A DNA stretch of 38,435 nt. Origin: Clostridiales bacterium. Lineage in GTDB: Bacteria > Bacillota > Clostridia > Christensenellales > CAG-138. The notes under the pieces were generated by a model. It made no database searches. It was not told where the DNA came from and worked only from the letters and a program-made list of their open reading frames with translations. The translations under genes were made by a program, and so were the position numbers. Positions 12,057-21,346 of this stretch are shown here, piece by piece; positions within the stretch are counted from its first letter, which is position 1, and the number at the start of each line of letters is the position of its first letter. The stretch covers positions 1-38,435 of the forward strand of contig SVGX01000011.1 in NCBI GenBank assembly GCA_015056105.1. Reading direction: 5' to 3'.

Positions 12057-13091
12057 ATGAATCAAGCGAACGAAACGATCCTGCGGGCCGTGATCGAAAA
12101 GGCAAAAACGCTGGGCGATGATGCGCCGGCCCTGATCGGCATATACGGCAGTGCCGCCACCGGCGATACCCACGAAAAGTCCGATCTTGACCTGCTGATA
12201 CCGGCATGCGGCGAAAGTGCCCGCCGCCTTGCCGCAGCCTTTATTCTTGACGATCCCGGTGTGGGCTACGATATTTACTGTGCCGATCCAAGCAGCCTTC
12301 TTGCGGATGCCCAATGCCGCCACGCCCATCTTTCAAGGCTCCTCGATGCAAAGATCGTCTTTATCCGCGACGAGGAAGCTTTCCGCCGGTTCTGCGAACT
12401 ACAGGAACAGGCAAGGCGCATCCTTGCTTCAAGCGAGCGGTTCGACCGGGTATACGAACTGGAGGAAAAAGCAAAGGCTGCCTTTGCGGATGCCTGCCTT
12501 TGCGAAGGGTTGGGGCAGGTGCGCCTTCATGTTTTCGGCGTGATGCATTGCCTGATGGATGCCGCCATGCTTTTTCACGGCACTTATTTCAGGCTGGGCA
12601 CAAAACGGGCGCTCGAAGAGCTTTCCGCCCTGCCTGTGGATCCCGCCTTCCCCGCCATGCTGCAGGCCGCCGCAGCGGCAAAAACGGCCGGTGAATTAAG
12701 AGGGATCGCCAGGGATCTTCTTCTGTATGCCCGGGCGCATTTTCACGCCCCGAAGGAAAAAGCGGCGCCCTCCTGCAGCCTTGCCGGCACCTATGAAGAA
12801 ATGTATTCCAACTGGCGCAACAAGGTGGAGGAAGCCGCAAAGAACGGCGATATTTTTTCTTCTTTCGTTAACATGTGCAGCATGCAGTACATGCTCAATG
12901 CCATCTGTTCGGAAACCGGGATCGGCACTGACAGCCTTTTGGAAGCGTACGACCCCGCCCGTTTGGAGCACAACACCCTCCTGTTGGATGCCTGCCTGCA
13001 AAAATACGAATCGGTATATCGGGCTGCCGGGATCTCCATCAACCGTTTTGCGGATGCGGAAGCCTTCGCGGCGGATTATTTGCGCAAATAG
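12057..13091 (+). CDS. Nucleotidyltransferase domain-containing protein
   Basis: ALIGIYGSAATGDTHEKSDLDLLI = GS-x2-G-x-D-x-D pol-beta NTase signature, followed by a helical C-terminal region. ORF opens at 11991; start probably 12042 or 12057. Confidence 0.8.
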   Translation: MNQANETILRAVIEKAKTLGDDAPALIGIYGSAATGDTHEKSDLDLLIPACGESARRLAAAFILDDPGVGYDIYCADPSSLLADAQCRHAHLSRLLDAKIVFIRDEEAFRRFCELQEQARRILASSERFDRVYELEEKAKAAFADACLCEGLGQVRLHVFGVMHCLMDAAMLFHGTYFRLGTKRALEELSALPVDPAFPAMLQAAAAAKTAGELRGIARDLLLYARAHFHAPKEKAAPSCSLAGTYEEMYSNWRNKVEEAAKNGDIFSSFVNMCSMQYMLNAICSETGIGTDSLLEAYDPARLEHNTLLLDACLQKYESVYRAAGISINRFADAEAFAADYLRK

Positions 13092-13120
13092 CGCGCGGAA
13101 AAAGCTGCCCGCAAATACAC

Positions 13121-13153
13121 AACGGCCCGTGATATGCATCACGGGCCGTTTTT
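13121..13153. terminator. Bidirectional rho-independent terminator
   Basis: AACGGCCCGTGAT / ATCACGGGCCGTT stem with T-run on the plus strand, between convergent genes. Confidence 0.85.
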
Positions 13154-13170
13154 ATGCAGCAGCTTTGTTT

Positions 13171-13938
13171 TCAGCTTCCCTGCACGAGCTCCAGCACTGT
13201 TTTCACAAAGAAAATGGTAAGCACGACGAGAATGATCGGTTTTGCTGCCTTCGCACCGTTTTTCACGAACAGCCTTGTGCCAAGGTAATTGCCGAGGATG
13301 CTGAAGGCGCCTGCCGCAAGGCCAAGAGGGTAGATCACCTTGCCGTTGAGAAGGTATACCGTCAGCGCCGCCACGTTGGTGGAAAGGTTCATGGCCTTGG
13401 AAAGGCCGTTGGCATCCGCAAGGCGCAGCTTTCCGGCACCAACAAGGAAAAGGATCATGAACGTGCCGGTGCCGGGCCCGTAAAAGCCATCATACATGCC
13501 GATGAAAAAGGCAACCAATACCGTAACAAGAACGGTTTTCAGGAAGGGGATCTGCGTTTCGCCTTCCACCGCGCTGACGCCCCTGCCAAACAGCACATAG
13601 GCCGCCGTCAAAGGCAGGATGAAGAGCATCACGATCCTGAACACGCCGTCATCGATCAGCAGGGCCAGCTCCGCGCCGATGGTGGAACCAGCAAGGGCGC
13701 AGACCACCGCAAAGGGCGCAAGCTTCAGCGGAATGAATCCCTTCCTGCCGTAGCGGATGGTGGAAAGGGCGGTGCCCATGCAGGAACTCAATTTATTGGT
13801 GCCGATGGCCATGTGCACCGGGATGCCGGAAATGAGATACGCAGGCAGCGAGATAAGGCCGCCCCCGCCGGCAATGGCATCCACAAAGCCCGCGACGAAT
13901 ACGAGCGGGCACACGATGAGATATTGGAGAAACTCCAC
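13171..13938 (-). CDS. TauE/SafE family anion exporter (DUF81)
   Basis: VEFLQYLIVCPLVFVAGFVDAIAGGGGLISLPAYLISGIPVHMAIGTNKLSS...IGMYDGFYGPGTGTF, typical TauE/SafE motifs. GTG start inferred at 13938. Confidence 0.92.
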   Translation of the reverse strand: MEFLQYLIVCPLVFVAGFVDAIAGGGGLISLPAYLISGIPVHMAIGTNKLSSCMGTALSTIRYGRKGFIPLKLAPFAVVCALAGSTIGAELALLIDDGVFRIVMLFILPLTAAYVLFGRGVSAVEGETQIPFLKTVLVTVLVAFFIGMYDGFYGPGTGTFMILFLVGAGKLRLADANGLSKAMNLSTNVAALTVYLLNGKVIYPLGLAAGAFSILGNYLGTRLFVKNGAKAAKPIILVVLTIFFVKTVLELVQGS

Positions 13939-14063
13939 TGTGTTTTTCCGTCCTTCCCCGGCACAAAGCCAGTCTTTCCCCGCGGAAAAAACTTCCCGCG
14001 GCCCCGAACAGTATACATTCTTTTTTTTGATTTGTATACTGCAATTTGGCCGCATGCCGAAAA

Positions 14064-14093
14064 AAGGGTGAAAGCGCTGCCGCTTTCACCCTT
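14064..14093. terminator. Rho-independent terminator downstream of gpsA
   Basis: AAGGGTGAAAGCG-CTGC-CGCTTTCACCCTT, with T-run on the minus strand (aaaaa on plus). Confidence 0.8.
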
Positions 14094-14105
14094 ATATGCT
14101 TTTTC

Positions 14106-15065
14106 TCAGCGCAGTTCCGCCTTGCGCTGGCGCTTGAAGAGCACATCAATGCGCACATGGGGCTCCGCCCCCTCGAACAGAATGGCATATACCGTTTCGC
14201 AGATGGGAAGTTCCACGCCGTATTGCCTTCCGAAGTTCACGAGCGCCTGCACGGTATAATAGCCCTCCGCCAGCTTATCGTATTTTTCGCCCCGCACAAA
14301 GGCCTCGCCGAAGCGGCGGTTCTGGCTGTGGGGGGAAAACACCGTAGCTTCATAATCACCAAGGTGGCAAAGCCCGTAAGCGGAAAGCGGGTTGCCGCCC
14401 ATGGCTTCGATGAGCCTTGCGATCTCACGCGTACCGCGGGACATCAGCGCGCCCTTAAGGGTGGTAAGATCATGCCCGTCGAGCATACCCGCGGCGATGC
14501 CGATCACGTTTTTCGCCGCCGCGCCGATCTCGTTGCCAAGAAGATCCTCGCCGTAATAAAAACGGATCAGGTCCCCCGCAAATTCATCCGCAAGGTGCTC
14601 CTTAAGGGAAGCATCCTCGCTGTCTATCACCATGCAGTTGGGGATGCCCCGGGTGAATTCCTGCACATGGCCGGGGCCGATCCACACAGCGACCCGGTTG
14701 GAAGGATCAAGGTTATCCTTCACGATCTCACTCAGGCGCCGGCCGGTCTTTACCTCGATTCCCTTCATGCACAGCACGATATCCTTTTTCCGTATTCCCA
14801 TTCCGGCAAGCTGCTTCATGAGCCCATCGAGCTGCTGGGAGCCGATGGAAACAATAACGGTATCTGCCTTTGCCGCCTCTTCAAGGCAGGATGTGAGCTT
14901 CACGCTTTCCGTCAAAGCAAGATAATCGTTTTTCCGCTCTGCCGCAAGCCTTTGAAAGCGGGAAGAGTCTTCCCTGCCGTAAAGGGCCACATCATGGCCG
15001 AGCCTGTCAAGATACCAGGCGATGAAGGTACCCCACCGCCCGCAGCCGATCACAGATATTTTCAT
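14106..15065 (-). CDS. gpsA: NAD(P)H-dependent glycerol-3-phosphate dehydrogenase
   Basis: MKISVIGCGRWGTFIAWYLDRLGHDVALYGR...GPGHVQEF...GNEIGAAAKNVIGIAAGMLDG...SRGTREIARLIEAMGG...GLCHLGDYEATVFSPHSQNRRFG. Confidence 0.92.
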   Translation of the reverse strand: MKISVIGCGRWGTFIAWYLDRLGHDVALYGREDSSRFQRLAAERKNDYLALTESVKLTSCLEEAAKADTVIVSIGSQQLDGLMKQLAGMGIRKKDIVLCMKGIEVKTGRRLSEIVKDNLDPSNRVAVWIGPGHVQEFTRGIPNCMVIDSEDASLKEHLADEFAGDLIRFYYGEDLLGNEIGAAAKNVIGIAAGMLDGHDLTTLKGALMSRGTREIARLIEAMGGNPLSAYGLCHLGDYEATVFSPHSQNRRFGEAFVRGEKYDKLAEGYYTVQALVNFGRQYGVELPICETVYAILFEGAEPHVRIDVLFKRQRKAELR

Positions 15066-15099
15066 AGCCGGACTTCCTTGTTTGTTTATTTTTTATATT

Positions 15100-15729
15100 T
15101 TACCGCCGCTCGGCACGGTCATTTTTTGCTTTGAATTTGGGTTCCGTGCCGCTGAGGATGCGCTTGATGTTCGCCCTGTGCAAAAAGATGACGAAAACCG
15201 TCACGAAAGCGGAAAGAAGCATCGGCGCCAAAGCGGTATGGCCGAAAAGCAGCATGCCCACGGGATAAGCGATCGCGCAGGAAACGGAGCTGACGGATAC
15301 CGTCCTTGCGGCGAGGAACACGAGAAAGAACACCGCCACAAGAAACAGGAAAAACCGGACATCCAGCACCAGCGCCACCGCCGCGCTCACCGTAACGCCC
15401 TTTCCGCCCCTGAAGCCGAAAAACACCGGGTAGCAATGGCCGATCAGGCAGGCTGCCGCCGCGGCGCATTTGCCCGTTTCGCCAAGAAGAAGGCCGCCGA
15501 CGGTCACCGCCGCCGCGGTTTTCAAAAGATCGCCGATAAAGGTAATGACGCCCGCCTTCATGCCGAAAACGCGGGCCACGTTGGTCGCCCCGGCGTTGCC
15601 GCTGCCGCAGCCGCGGACATCCTGCTTATACTGTTTTTTTGTGAGGAGCACCGCCACGCTGATCGAGCCGAGAAGATACGCCGCGATTACCGCAAGGCAA
15701 AATTTCAATACGCTCATTTGTTTCTCCAT
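15100..15729 (-). CDS. plsY: Glycerol-3-phosphate acyltransferase PlsY
   Basis: YLLGSISVAVLLTKKQYKQDVRGCGSGNAGATNVARVFG...GHCYPVFFGFRGGKGV; small polytopic membrane protein beside gpsA. Confidence 0.93.
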   Translation of the reverse strand: MEKQMSVLKFCLAVIAAYLLGSISVAVLLTKKQYKQDVRGCGSGNAGATNVARVFGMKAGVITFIGDLLKTAAAVTVGGLLLGETGKCAAAAACLIGHCYPVFFGFRGGKGVTVSAAVALVLDVRFFLFLVAVFFLVFLAARTVSVSSVSCAIAYPVGMLLFGHTALAPMLLSAFVTVFVIFLHRANIKRILSGTEPKFKAKNDRAERR

Positions 15730-15824
15730 CCTTCCTCCGGAGAGGATTCCTGCCGTGCGCGGGATCGCACACAGCTATTATCATACACGATTCTGTCTTC
15801 CGCTTCAAACAAACCGGCATTTTT

Positions 15825-17219
15825 TCACAAAATTGCCCCAAGCCGCGCAAAGGCTTCCCCAAGCCGTGCGCGGTCCACGCCGGAATAATCCACCACGATC
15901 TGGTGCATTTCCGCCTCCACGGGGATATGAGAATATTCGGAAAGGAAAGCAAGGCGTACCCCGGCCGACAGCGCCTCCCTGCGCAGGGTCTCATCGCTCT
16001 TATTCGTTTTTACCTTCAGAAGGAAATGCAGCCCCGCATCCTGTTCAAGGATCTCCGCCCTTCCCGCAAGGGGACTTTCCGCGATCGCCCCGATCACCGC
16101 ATCCCGCTCTGCCCGGTAATGCTTCTTCATCCTGCCGATGTGCCTCTCAAAGTGTCCTTCCGCAATAAAGCGGGCAAGGGTATACTGTTCAAAACTCGGC
16201 ACGGTGCAGGCATAAAAGGAAAGCTCCCTTGAAAAGCGCTCCACGAGCTTTGGCGGCAGGACCATATAGCCGATGCGGATAGAGGGTGCAAGACTTTTGG
16301 AGAAGGTGTTGGTATAAATGACCCTCCCCGAAATATCGATGCTCTGCAGCGTAGGGAGCGGCCGCGGCGCAAAGCGGAACTCGCTGTCGTAATCATCCTC
16401 GATGATGTAGCGCTCCTTACCTGCCTCCGCCCAGGCGAGCATCTCCTGCCGCCGGCCGATGGGCATCACCACGCCCGTGGGAAAATGATGGGAAGGCGAA
16501 ATATGGGCAGTATCCGCACCGCTTTCATACAGCGTATCCACCCGCATGCCCTTTTCATCCACCTGCACATAGCGAAGGGGCATAGCGTTTTTTTCGTAGA
16601 TTTTCGCCGCTTTCACATGCCCCGGGTCCTCCACCGCATAGATGCGTTCCCTGCCAAGCAACTGCACGATGAGGTTGTAAAGATACTCCGCACCGGCGCC
16701 TACCACGATCTGCTCGCTCTGAACGGACATGCCCCGGCAGGCGAACAGGTAGTCCGCAATGGCACGGCGAAGCTCCGGCGCACCCTTTGCAGGAGTGGCG
16801 GCAAGAAGCCTGCGCCTTGGTCCCGAAAGCTCGCTGCGAAGGATCTTTGACCATACAGAGAAAGGGAAGCGGCTCTCATCCGGTCGGTTGCTGCAAAGAT
16901 CTACAAAGCAGTTTTCCGGCGTTTTTCCTTCGGGGACCGGCTCCGGCTTCATAAGCGCTGCAGCACCGGGGCGCTCCGCCCCTTCTGAAACAAAGTAGCC
17001 CCGCCTTTCCTCCGCGCGGATATAGCCCTCCGCCAAAAGCTGGGCATAGGCGTTTTCCACGGTAATCACACTCACCTTCATGTGCTGGGCAAGGCTGCGC
17101 TTGGAGGGTAACTTTGCATCCGCCTTCAGCTTTCCCGAAAGGATATCCTCCCGGATGCTGTGGTAAAGCCCAAGGTAAAGGGGCATGTCCTTTGTGGGTG
17201 CAGGGGTGTAGTTCAGCAT
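15825..17219 (-). CDS. MocR/PdxR-like GntR-aminotransferase fusion regulator
   Basis: N-terminal wHTH (LYHSIREDILSGKLKADAKLPSKRSLAQHMKVSVITVENAYAQLLAEGYI) fused to a class I aminotransferase fold (VIYTNTFSKSLAPSIRIGYMVLP, with the PLP Lys region). Confidence 0.93.
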   Translation of the reverse strand: MLNYTPAPTKDMPLYLGLYHSIREDILSGKLKADAKLPSKRSLAQHMKVSVITVENAYAQLLAEGYIRAEERRGYFVSEGAERPGAAALMKPEPVPEGKTPENCFVDLCSNRPDESRFPFSVWSKILRSELSGPRRRLLAATPAKGAPELRRAIADYLFACRGMSVQSEQIVVGAGAEYLYNLIVQLLGRERIYAVEDPGHVKAAKIYEKNAMPLRYVQVDEKGMRVDTLYESGADTAHISPSHHFPTGVVMPIGRRQEMLAWAEAGKERYIIEDDYDSEFRFAPRPLPTLQSIDISGRVIYTNTFSKSLAPSIRIGYMVLPPKLVERFSRELSFYACTVPSFEQYTLARFIAEGHFERHIGRMKKHYRAERDAVIGAIAESPLAGRAEILEQDAGLHFLLKVKTNKSDETLRREALSAGVRLAFLSEYSHIPVEAEMHQIVVDYSGVDRARLGEAFARLGAIL

Positions 17220-17229
17220 GGTTTCCTCT

Positions 17230-17279
17230 AACTGATATTATAAAAGAGAATAAATTTGGTTATTTTCATAATATCAGTT
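17230..17279. promoter_or_regulatory. Perfect 12-bp inverted repeat in a divergent promoter region (candidate MocR-type operator)
   Basis: AACTGATATTAT (17230-17241) and ATAATATCAGTT (17268-17279), 26-nt spacer. The arms contain TATAAT (minus) and CATAAT (plus). Confidence 0.8.
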
Positions 17280-17333
17280 TTCGCATATCATGGCAATGCC
17301 GCAAAACGCAGTTTTCGGCAGGAGGTCATTTTT

Positions 17334-17882
17334 ATGCGTCACACCAACTGGGGCGTGCAGCGACTCGTTCTGGCGGCACTTTTCGCCGCACTCTGCTGTG
17401 TTTCCACTATCGTCATCCAAATCCCCTCCCCCATGAACGGCTATGTGAACCCGGGGGATTGCTTCGTGCTGCTTTCGGGCTGGCTCCTCGGGCCCCTTTA
17501 CGGCAGCCTTGCAGCGGGCATCGGCTCCATGCTGGCGGATCTTTTTACCGGCTATGCCCATTATGCGATGGCTACCTTTCTTATCAAAGGAGCAATGGCG
17601 ATCGCAGCATACCTTGTATGCAAAAAGCTCGGCGCAGTGCTGAACGGGCACAGACTGCTTCCGATGCTCTTCAGTTCCCTCACCGCAGAGTGTATCATGG
17701 TAGTCGGCTACTATTTCTTTGCGGGGCTCATCCTCGGCAAGGGGCTTGGCGCTCTCGGTGCCGCGGCAAGCGTGCCGGGCAACATCATACAGGGCGCTGT
17801 GGGCACCGTGCTGGCGATCTTGACTGCAAGCCTTCTTCGCAAACAGCATGTTTTGGAGCGGTTCCACCTGCGGATGCCGTAA
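17334..17882 (+). CDS. ECF transporter S component
   Basis: MRHTNWGVQRLVLAALFAALCCVSTIVIQIPSPMNGYVNPGDCFVLLSGWLLGPLYGSLAAGIGSMLADLFTGYAHYAMATFLIKGAMA: typical ECF S-component architecture. RBS AGGAGG; ORF track start 17256 is longer. Confidence 0.9.
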   Translation: MRHTNWGVQRLVLAALFAALCCVSTIVIQIPSPMNGYVNPGDCFVLLSGWLLGPLYGSLAAGIGSMLADLFTGYAHYAMATFLIKGAMAIAAYLVCKKLGAVLNGHRLLPMLFSSLTAECIMVVGYYFFAGLILGKGLGALGAAASVPGNIIQGAVGTVLAILTASLLRKQHVLERFHLRMP

Positions 17883-18047
17883 AAAAGCGCGGATTTATAA
17901 AAAATAAAAGTTTTTTTGAAAAATGCAACCTTTTTCCCGCAACATGCGTTAGAATAGAGGAGTCAGCCGAAAAGGCGGCCAAAAAATTTAAAAAACGCTT
18001 GCGCGCAGCTGCAAAACCGCACGCCGCGCGCACAGGAGGTATTTTTC

Positions 18048-18602
18048 ATGAAACGCAACGCACTTTCCCTTGTTCTGCTTCTTGCCCTTGCAGCAGCGCT
18101 TCTGCTTTCCGCCTGCGGCGAAAAGGCACCCGCCGGTGAAGGCGGCGCGGCTTCCTATGAAAGCCTTTCCGAAGAGGATGCCATCAACCTTATCCAGTCC
18201 GCTTACGATGAGATCGGCGCGGAAAACCTGCCCATGATGATGAACATGCCCCTTGACCTGACCGATATGGACGGCGTCGGTTACCACACCGGCCTTTCCT
18301 CCGTTGAAGGTATCGACGGCATCATCATCTCCGAAAGCGGCGTGGGCTCCATCGCCTACTCCCTCGTTTATGTCCGCGTTGCGGAAGGTGCCGACAGCGA
18401 AGCCATCCGCAGTGCCATCGCCGACAGCATCGATCCCGCCAAGTGGATCTGCGTGCAGGCGGAGACCGTTAAGACCGTCACCCTCGGCACCGATGTGGTA
18501 CTCGTGATGGGCGCGCCCGATATGGTGGATACCGTAATGAACACCCTGCTTGCAAAGGCGGAAGGTTCCTTCGGCAGCATCGGCGAGCCCGTGACCAAAT
18601 AA
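18048..18602 (+). CDS. Lipoprotein, probable DUF4358-type
   Basis: MKRNALSLVLLLALAAALLLSACGEK lipobox; ...SLVYVRVAEGADSEAIRSAIADSIDPAKWICVQAE resembles DUF4358. RBS AGGAGG. Confidence 0.8.
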   Translation: MKRNALSLVLLLALAAALLLSACGEKAPAGEGGAASYESLSEEDAINLIQSAYDEIGAENLPMMMNMPLDLTDMDGVGYHTGLSSVEGIDGIIISESGVGSIAYSLVYVRVAEGADSEAIRSAIADSIDPAKWICVQAETVKTVTLGTDVVLVMGAPDMVDTVMNTLLAKAEGSFGSIGEPVTK

Positions 18603-18623
18603 AGAGAACATACCGCAGCATCG

Positions 18624-18648
18624 GGGCCGCAGGGCGGCCCCTTTTTTG
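18624..18648 (+). terminator. Rho-independent hairpin between the lipoprotein and MBOAT genes
   Basis: GGGGCCGC-AGG-GCGGCCCC-TTTTTT. Confidence 0.85.
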
Positions 18649-18683
18649 ACCCTTCGCTTTCCGACAGAAAAAAGGAGTTTCCC

Positions 18684-20078
18684 ATGCTTTTTTCAAGCGT
18701 AACCTTCCTTTATTTTTTCCTTACGGCGGTGCTGCTCCTTTATTTCCTCACGCCGCGCAAATTCAAAAACGCGGTGCTGCTGTTCTTTTCGCTCATTTTT
18801 TATGCCTATGGCGAACCGCGCCTTGTGGTGCTGATGCTTTTAAGCGTGCTTTCGGGCTATGTGCACGGGCTTTTGATGGGAAAATTCAAGGATAGCCCCC
18901 GGGCGAAAAAAGCATGCCTTGTCTCCTCCGTATGCTTTTCCCTTGCGCCGCTCCTCATCTATAAATACACGGATTTCTTCATCGGCAACCTGAACGCCCT
19001 CGGGGCTTCGCTGCCGCTTCTCGGGCTGACGCTGCCCATCGGCATTTCCTTCTACACCTTCCAGATCATCAGCTATACGGCGGATGTTTACCGGGGCGAT
19101 GCTGCGCCCCAGAAAAACCCCATCGACCTTGCGGCCTATATCGCCCTGTTTCCGCAGCTCATCGCCGGGCCCATCGTCCGGTATACGGATGTGGAGCGGG
19201 ATCTTTCCGCCCGCACCCATTCCGTGGAAAAGATCGGCGAAGGCGCCCTCCGTTTCAGCATCGGCCTTGGAAAAAAGGTGCTCATCGCCAACGTGCTCGG
19301 CGAGCTGAGCGCCGCCCTTCTCACGGCAGAGGGGAGCATCCTCGGCGCATGGGTGCGCGCCGCCGCGCTGATGCTGCAGATCTATTTCGATTTTTCCGGC
19401 TATTCTGATATGGCCATCGGCCTTGGCACCATGCTGGGGTTCCGTTTCCCGGAAAACTTCAACTATCCCTTCATCTCGCAAAGCGCCACGGAATTCTGGC
19501 GCCGCTGGCACATGACCCTCGGCTCCTGGTTCCGGGATTATGTCTACATCCCCCTCGGCGGCAGCCGTGTCAGCGCGGGAAAGCATATCCGCAACATTTT
19601 CATCGTCTGGTTCCTGACGGGTTTCTGGCACGGCGCAAGCTGGAACTTCATCCTCTGGGGCCTCTTTTTCGGCCTGCTGCTGCTGGCGGAAAAGTTCCTT
19701 TTGAAGGGTTTCTTTGAAAAGCTGCCCCGGATTCTGCGGCATGTGTATCTGCTGCTGGCGGCAGCGGTGAGTTTCCTTCTTTTCGATGCGCCGGATCTTG
19801 CCGCCGCTGCGGAACGGATCCTATCCCTTTTTGGCGGCGCGCCCCTTGTGAGCGGAGAGGGGCTTTATCAGCTCCGAAGCTACCTTGCGGTGCTGCTCAT
19901 TGCGGCGGTGGGCGCAACGCCCCTGCCGAAGCGGCTTGCGGAAAAGCTTGCCGCTACGCCGGCGGGCGAAAAGGCGATGCCCATCCTCGCGCCCCTCTTT
20001 ATGGCAGCGCTTATCATCGTCTCCACCGCCTACCTTGTGGATGGGTCCTTCAACCCCTTCCTGTATTTCCGTTTTTAA
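18684..20078 (+). CDS. MBOAT family O-acyltransferase (AlgI/DltB-like), copy 1
   Basis: LPIGISFYTFQIISYTADVYRGD...FPQLIAGPIVRY...IYFDFSGYSDMAIGLGTMLGFRFPENFNYPF...FWRRWHMTLGSWFRDYVYIPLGGSR...GFWHGASWNFILWG. Confidence 0.95.
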   Translation: MLFSSVTFLYFFLTAVLLLYFLTPRKFKNAVLLFFSLIFYAYGEPRLVVLMLLSVLSGYVHGLLMGKFKDSPRAKKACLVSSVCFSLAPLLIYKYTDFFIGNLNALGASLPLLGLTLPIGISFYTFQIISYTADVYRGDAAPQKNPIDLAAYIALFPQLIAGPIVRYTDVERDLSARTHSVEKIGEGALRFSIGLGKKVLIANVLGELSAALLTAEGSILGAWVRAAALMLQIYFDFSGYSDMAIGLGTMLGFRFPENFNYPFISQSATEFWRRWHMTLGSWFRDYVYIPLGGSRVSAGKHIRNIFIVWFLTGFWHGASWNFILWGLFFGLLLLAEKFLLKGFFEKLPRILRHVYLLLAAAVSFLLFDAPDLAAAAERILSLFGGAPLVSGEGLYQLRSYLAVLLIAAVGATPLPKRLAEKLAATPAGEKAMPILAPLFMAALIIVSTAYLVDGSFNPFLYFRF

Positions 20079-20090
20079 GGAGGATGCGCC

Positions 20091-21209
20091 ATGCATGACA
20101 AACTGAAAAACCGCATCCTTGCGGCGCTGTTCGTTCTCATCGTAACAGGCGGCTTCCTGCTGCATGTGCTCCTGCCCGACAAAACCCTTTCCACTGCAGA
20201 GCGCCGCAGCCTTGCAAAACTGCCGCAAGTTTCCCTTTCCTCCCTTCTCGGCGGGAATTTCTCGCAGAATTTCGACACCTATGCCCTTGATCAGTTCCCC
20301 TTCCGGGACGCTTTTCGCTCCGTGAAAGCCTTTGTGCAGTATAAGCTCCTCGGCAGAAAGGACAACAACGGCATCTTCCTGACCGAAGGCCACATCGGCA
20401 AACTGGAGTATCCCCTTTCGAAATCCTCCGCACGCAGGGCAGCGGAAAAGTTCGTGCAGCTTCGGGATACCTATTTCCCCGAATCGCAGGTCTTCCTTTC
20501 CCTCGTGCCGGACAAAAGCTATTTCCTTGCGGAAAAGAACGGCTACCCTTCCCTTGATTATGAGCGGATGTTCGCCATCATGCAGGAGAACACGCCGGGC
20601 TTTACCTACATCGATGTGACAGACACCCTCAGCGCGTCGGATTATTACACCACCGATGCCCACTGGCGGCAGGAATGCCTTGCGGACACCGTGGCGCGCC
20701 TTGCGGAGGCACTCGGCATCGAAGAAAGCCTGAATGGCGGCTACAAAGCCGTTTCCATCGAGGATTTCTACGGCGTATACCACGGGCAGGCAGCGCTTTC
20801 CTTCAAGCCGGATACCCTAACCTACCTCACGAGCCCCACCACGGAGGATGCCCTTGTTTACAACATCGAAACAGGCAAAACGGAAACGGGCGTTTACGAC
20901 CTTTCAAAGCTCACCGATGGCAAGAGCATGGATATGTATGATATCTTCCTTTCCGGTGCGGCAGCAGTGCTCAAAATCACCAACACCCATGCGGAGGGGG
21001 ATGCAAAGGGGCGGGAGCTGATCCTCTTCCGGGATTCCTTCGGCTCGAGCATCGCGCCGCTGCTTCTTGACTGCTACGAAACGGTGACCCTTGTGGATAT
21101 CCGCTACATCGCAAGCGAATTCCTTTCGCAGTATGTGGATTTCCACGGGCAGGATGTACTGTTCCTTTACAGCACATCCGTCATCAACAGCAGCGCCATG
21201 CTGAAATAA
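20091..21209 (+). CDS. DHHW family / AlgJ-AlgX-like protein, copy 1
   Basis: Signal/TM N-terminus, FPFRDAFRSVKAFVQYKLLGRKDNNGIFL, TTDAHWRQE, LILFRDSFGSSIAPLL. Immediately downstream of MBOAT copy 1. Confidence 0.88.
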   Translation: MHDKLKNRILAALFVLIVTGGFLLHVLLPDKTLSTAERRSLAKLPQVSLSSLLGGNFSQNFDTYALDQFPFRDAFRSVKAFVQYKLLGRKDNNGIFLTEGHIGKLEYPLSKSSARRAAEKFVQLRDTYFPESQVFLSLVPDKSYFLAEKNGYPSLDYERMFAIMQENTPGFTYIDVTDTLSASDYYTTDAHWRQECLADTVARLAEALGIEESLNGGYKAVSIEDFYGVYHGQAALSFKPDTLTYLTSPTTEDALVYNIETGKTETGVYDLSKLTDGKSMDMYDIFLSGAAAVLKITNTHAEGDAKGRELILFRDSFGSSIAPLLLDCYETVTLVDIRYIASEFLSQYVDFHGQDVLFLYSTSVINSSAMLK

Positions 21210-21346
21210 AATACTTTGGAACGGGATATTCAAAAATGTTACCGTTCCTTTTTTGTAATCTTTTTGACAATATCCGCGTTCCGTTTTACAATAGGGGTAT
21301 CACTTCGCGGCAACTGCACAAAGCCGCATTTCTTAGGAGGAATACA

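Noticed and set aside
12727-14259. 510-aa plus ORF spanning the NTase end and the region opposite TauE/SafE
   Set aside because: Crosses a strong bidirectional terminator and is antisense to a clear membrane protein; artefact.
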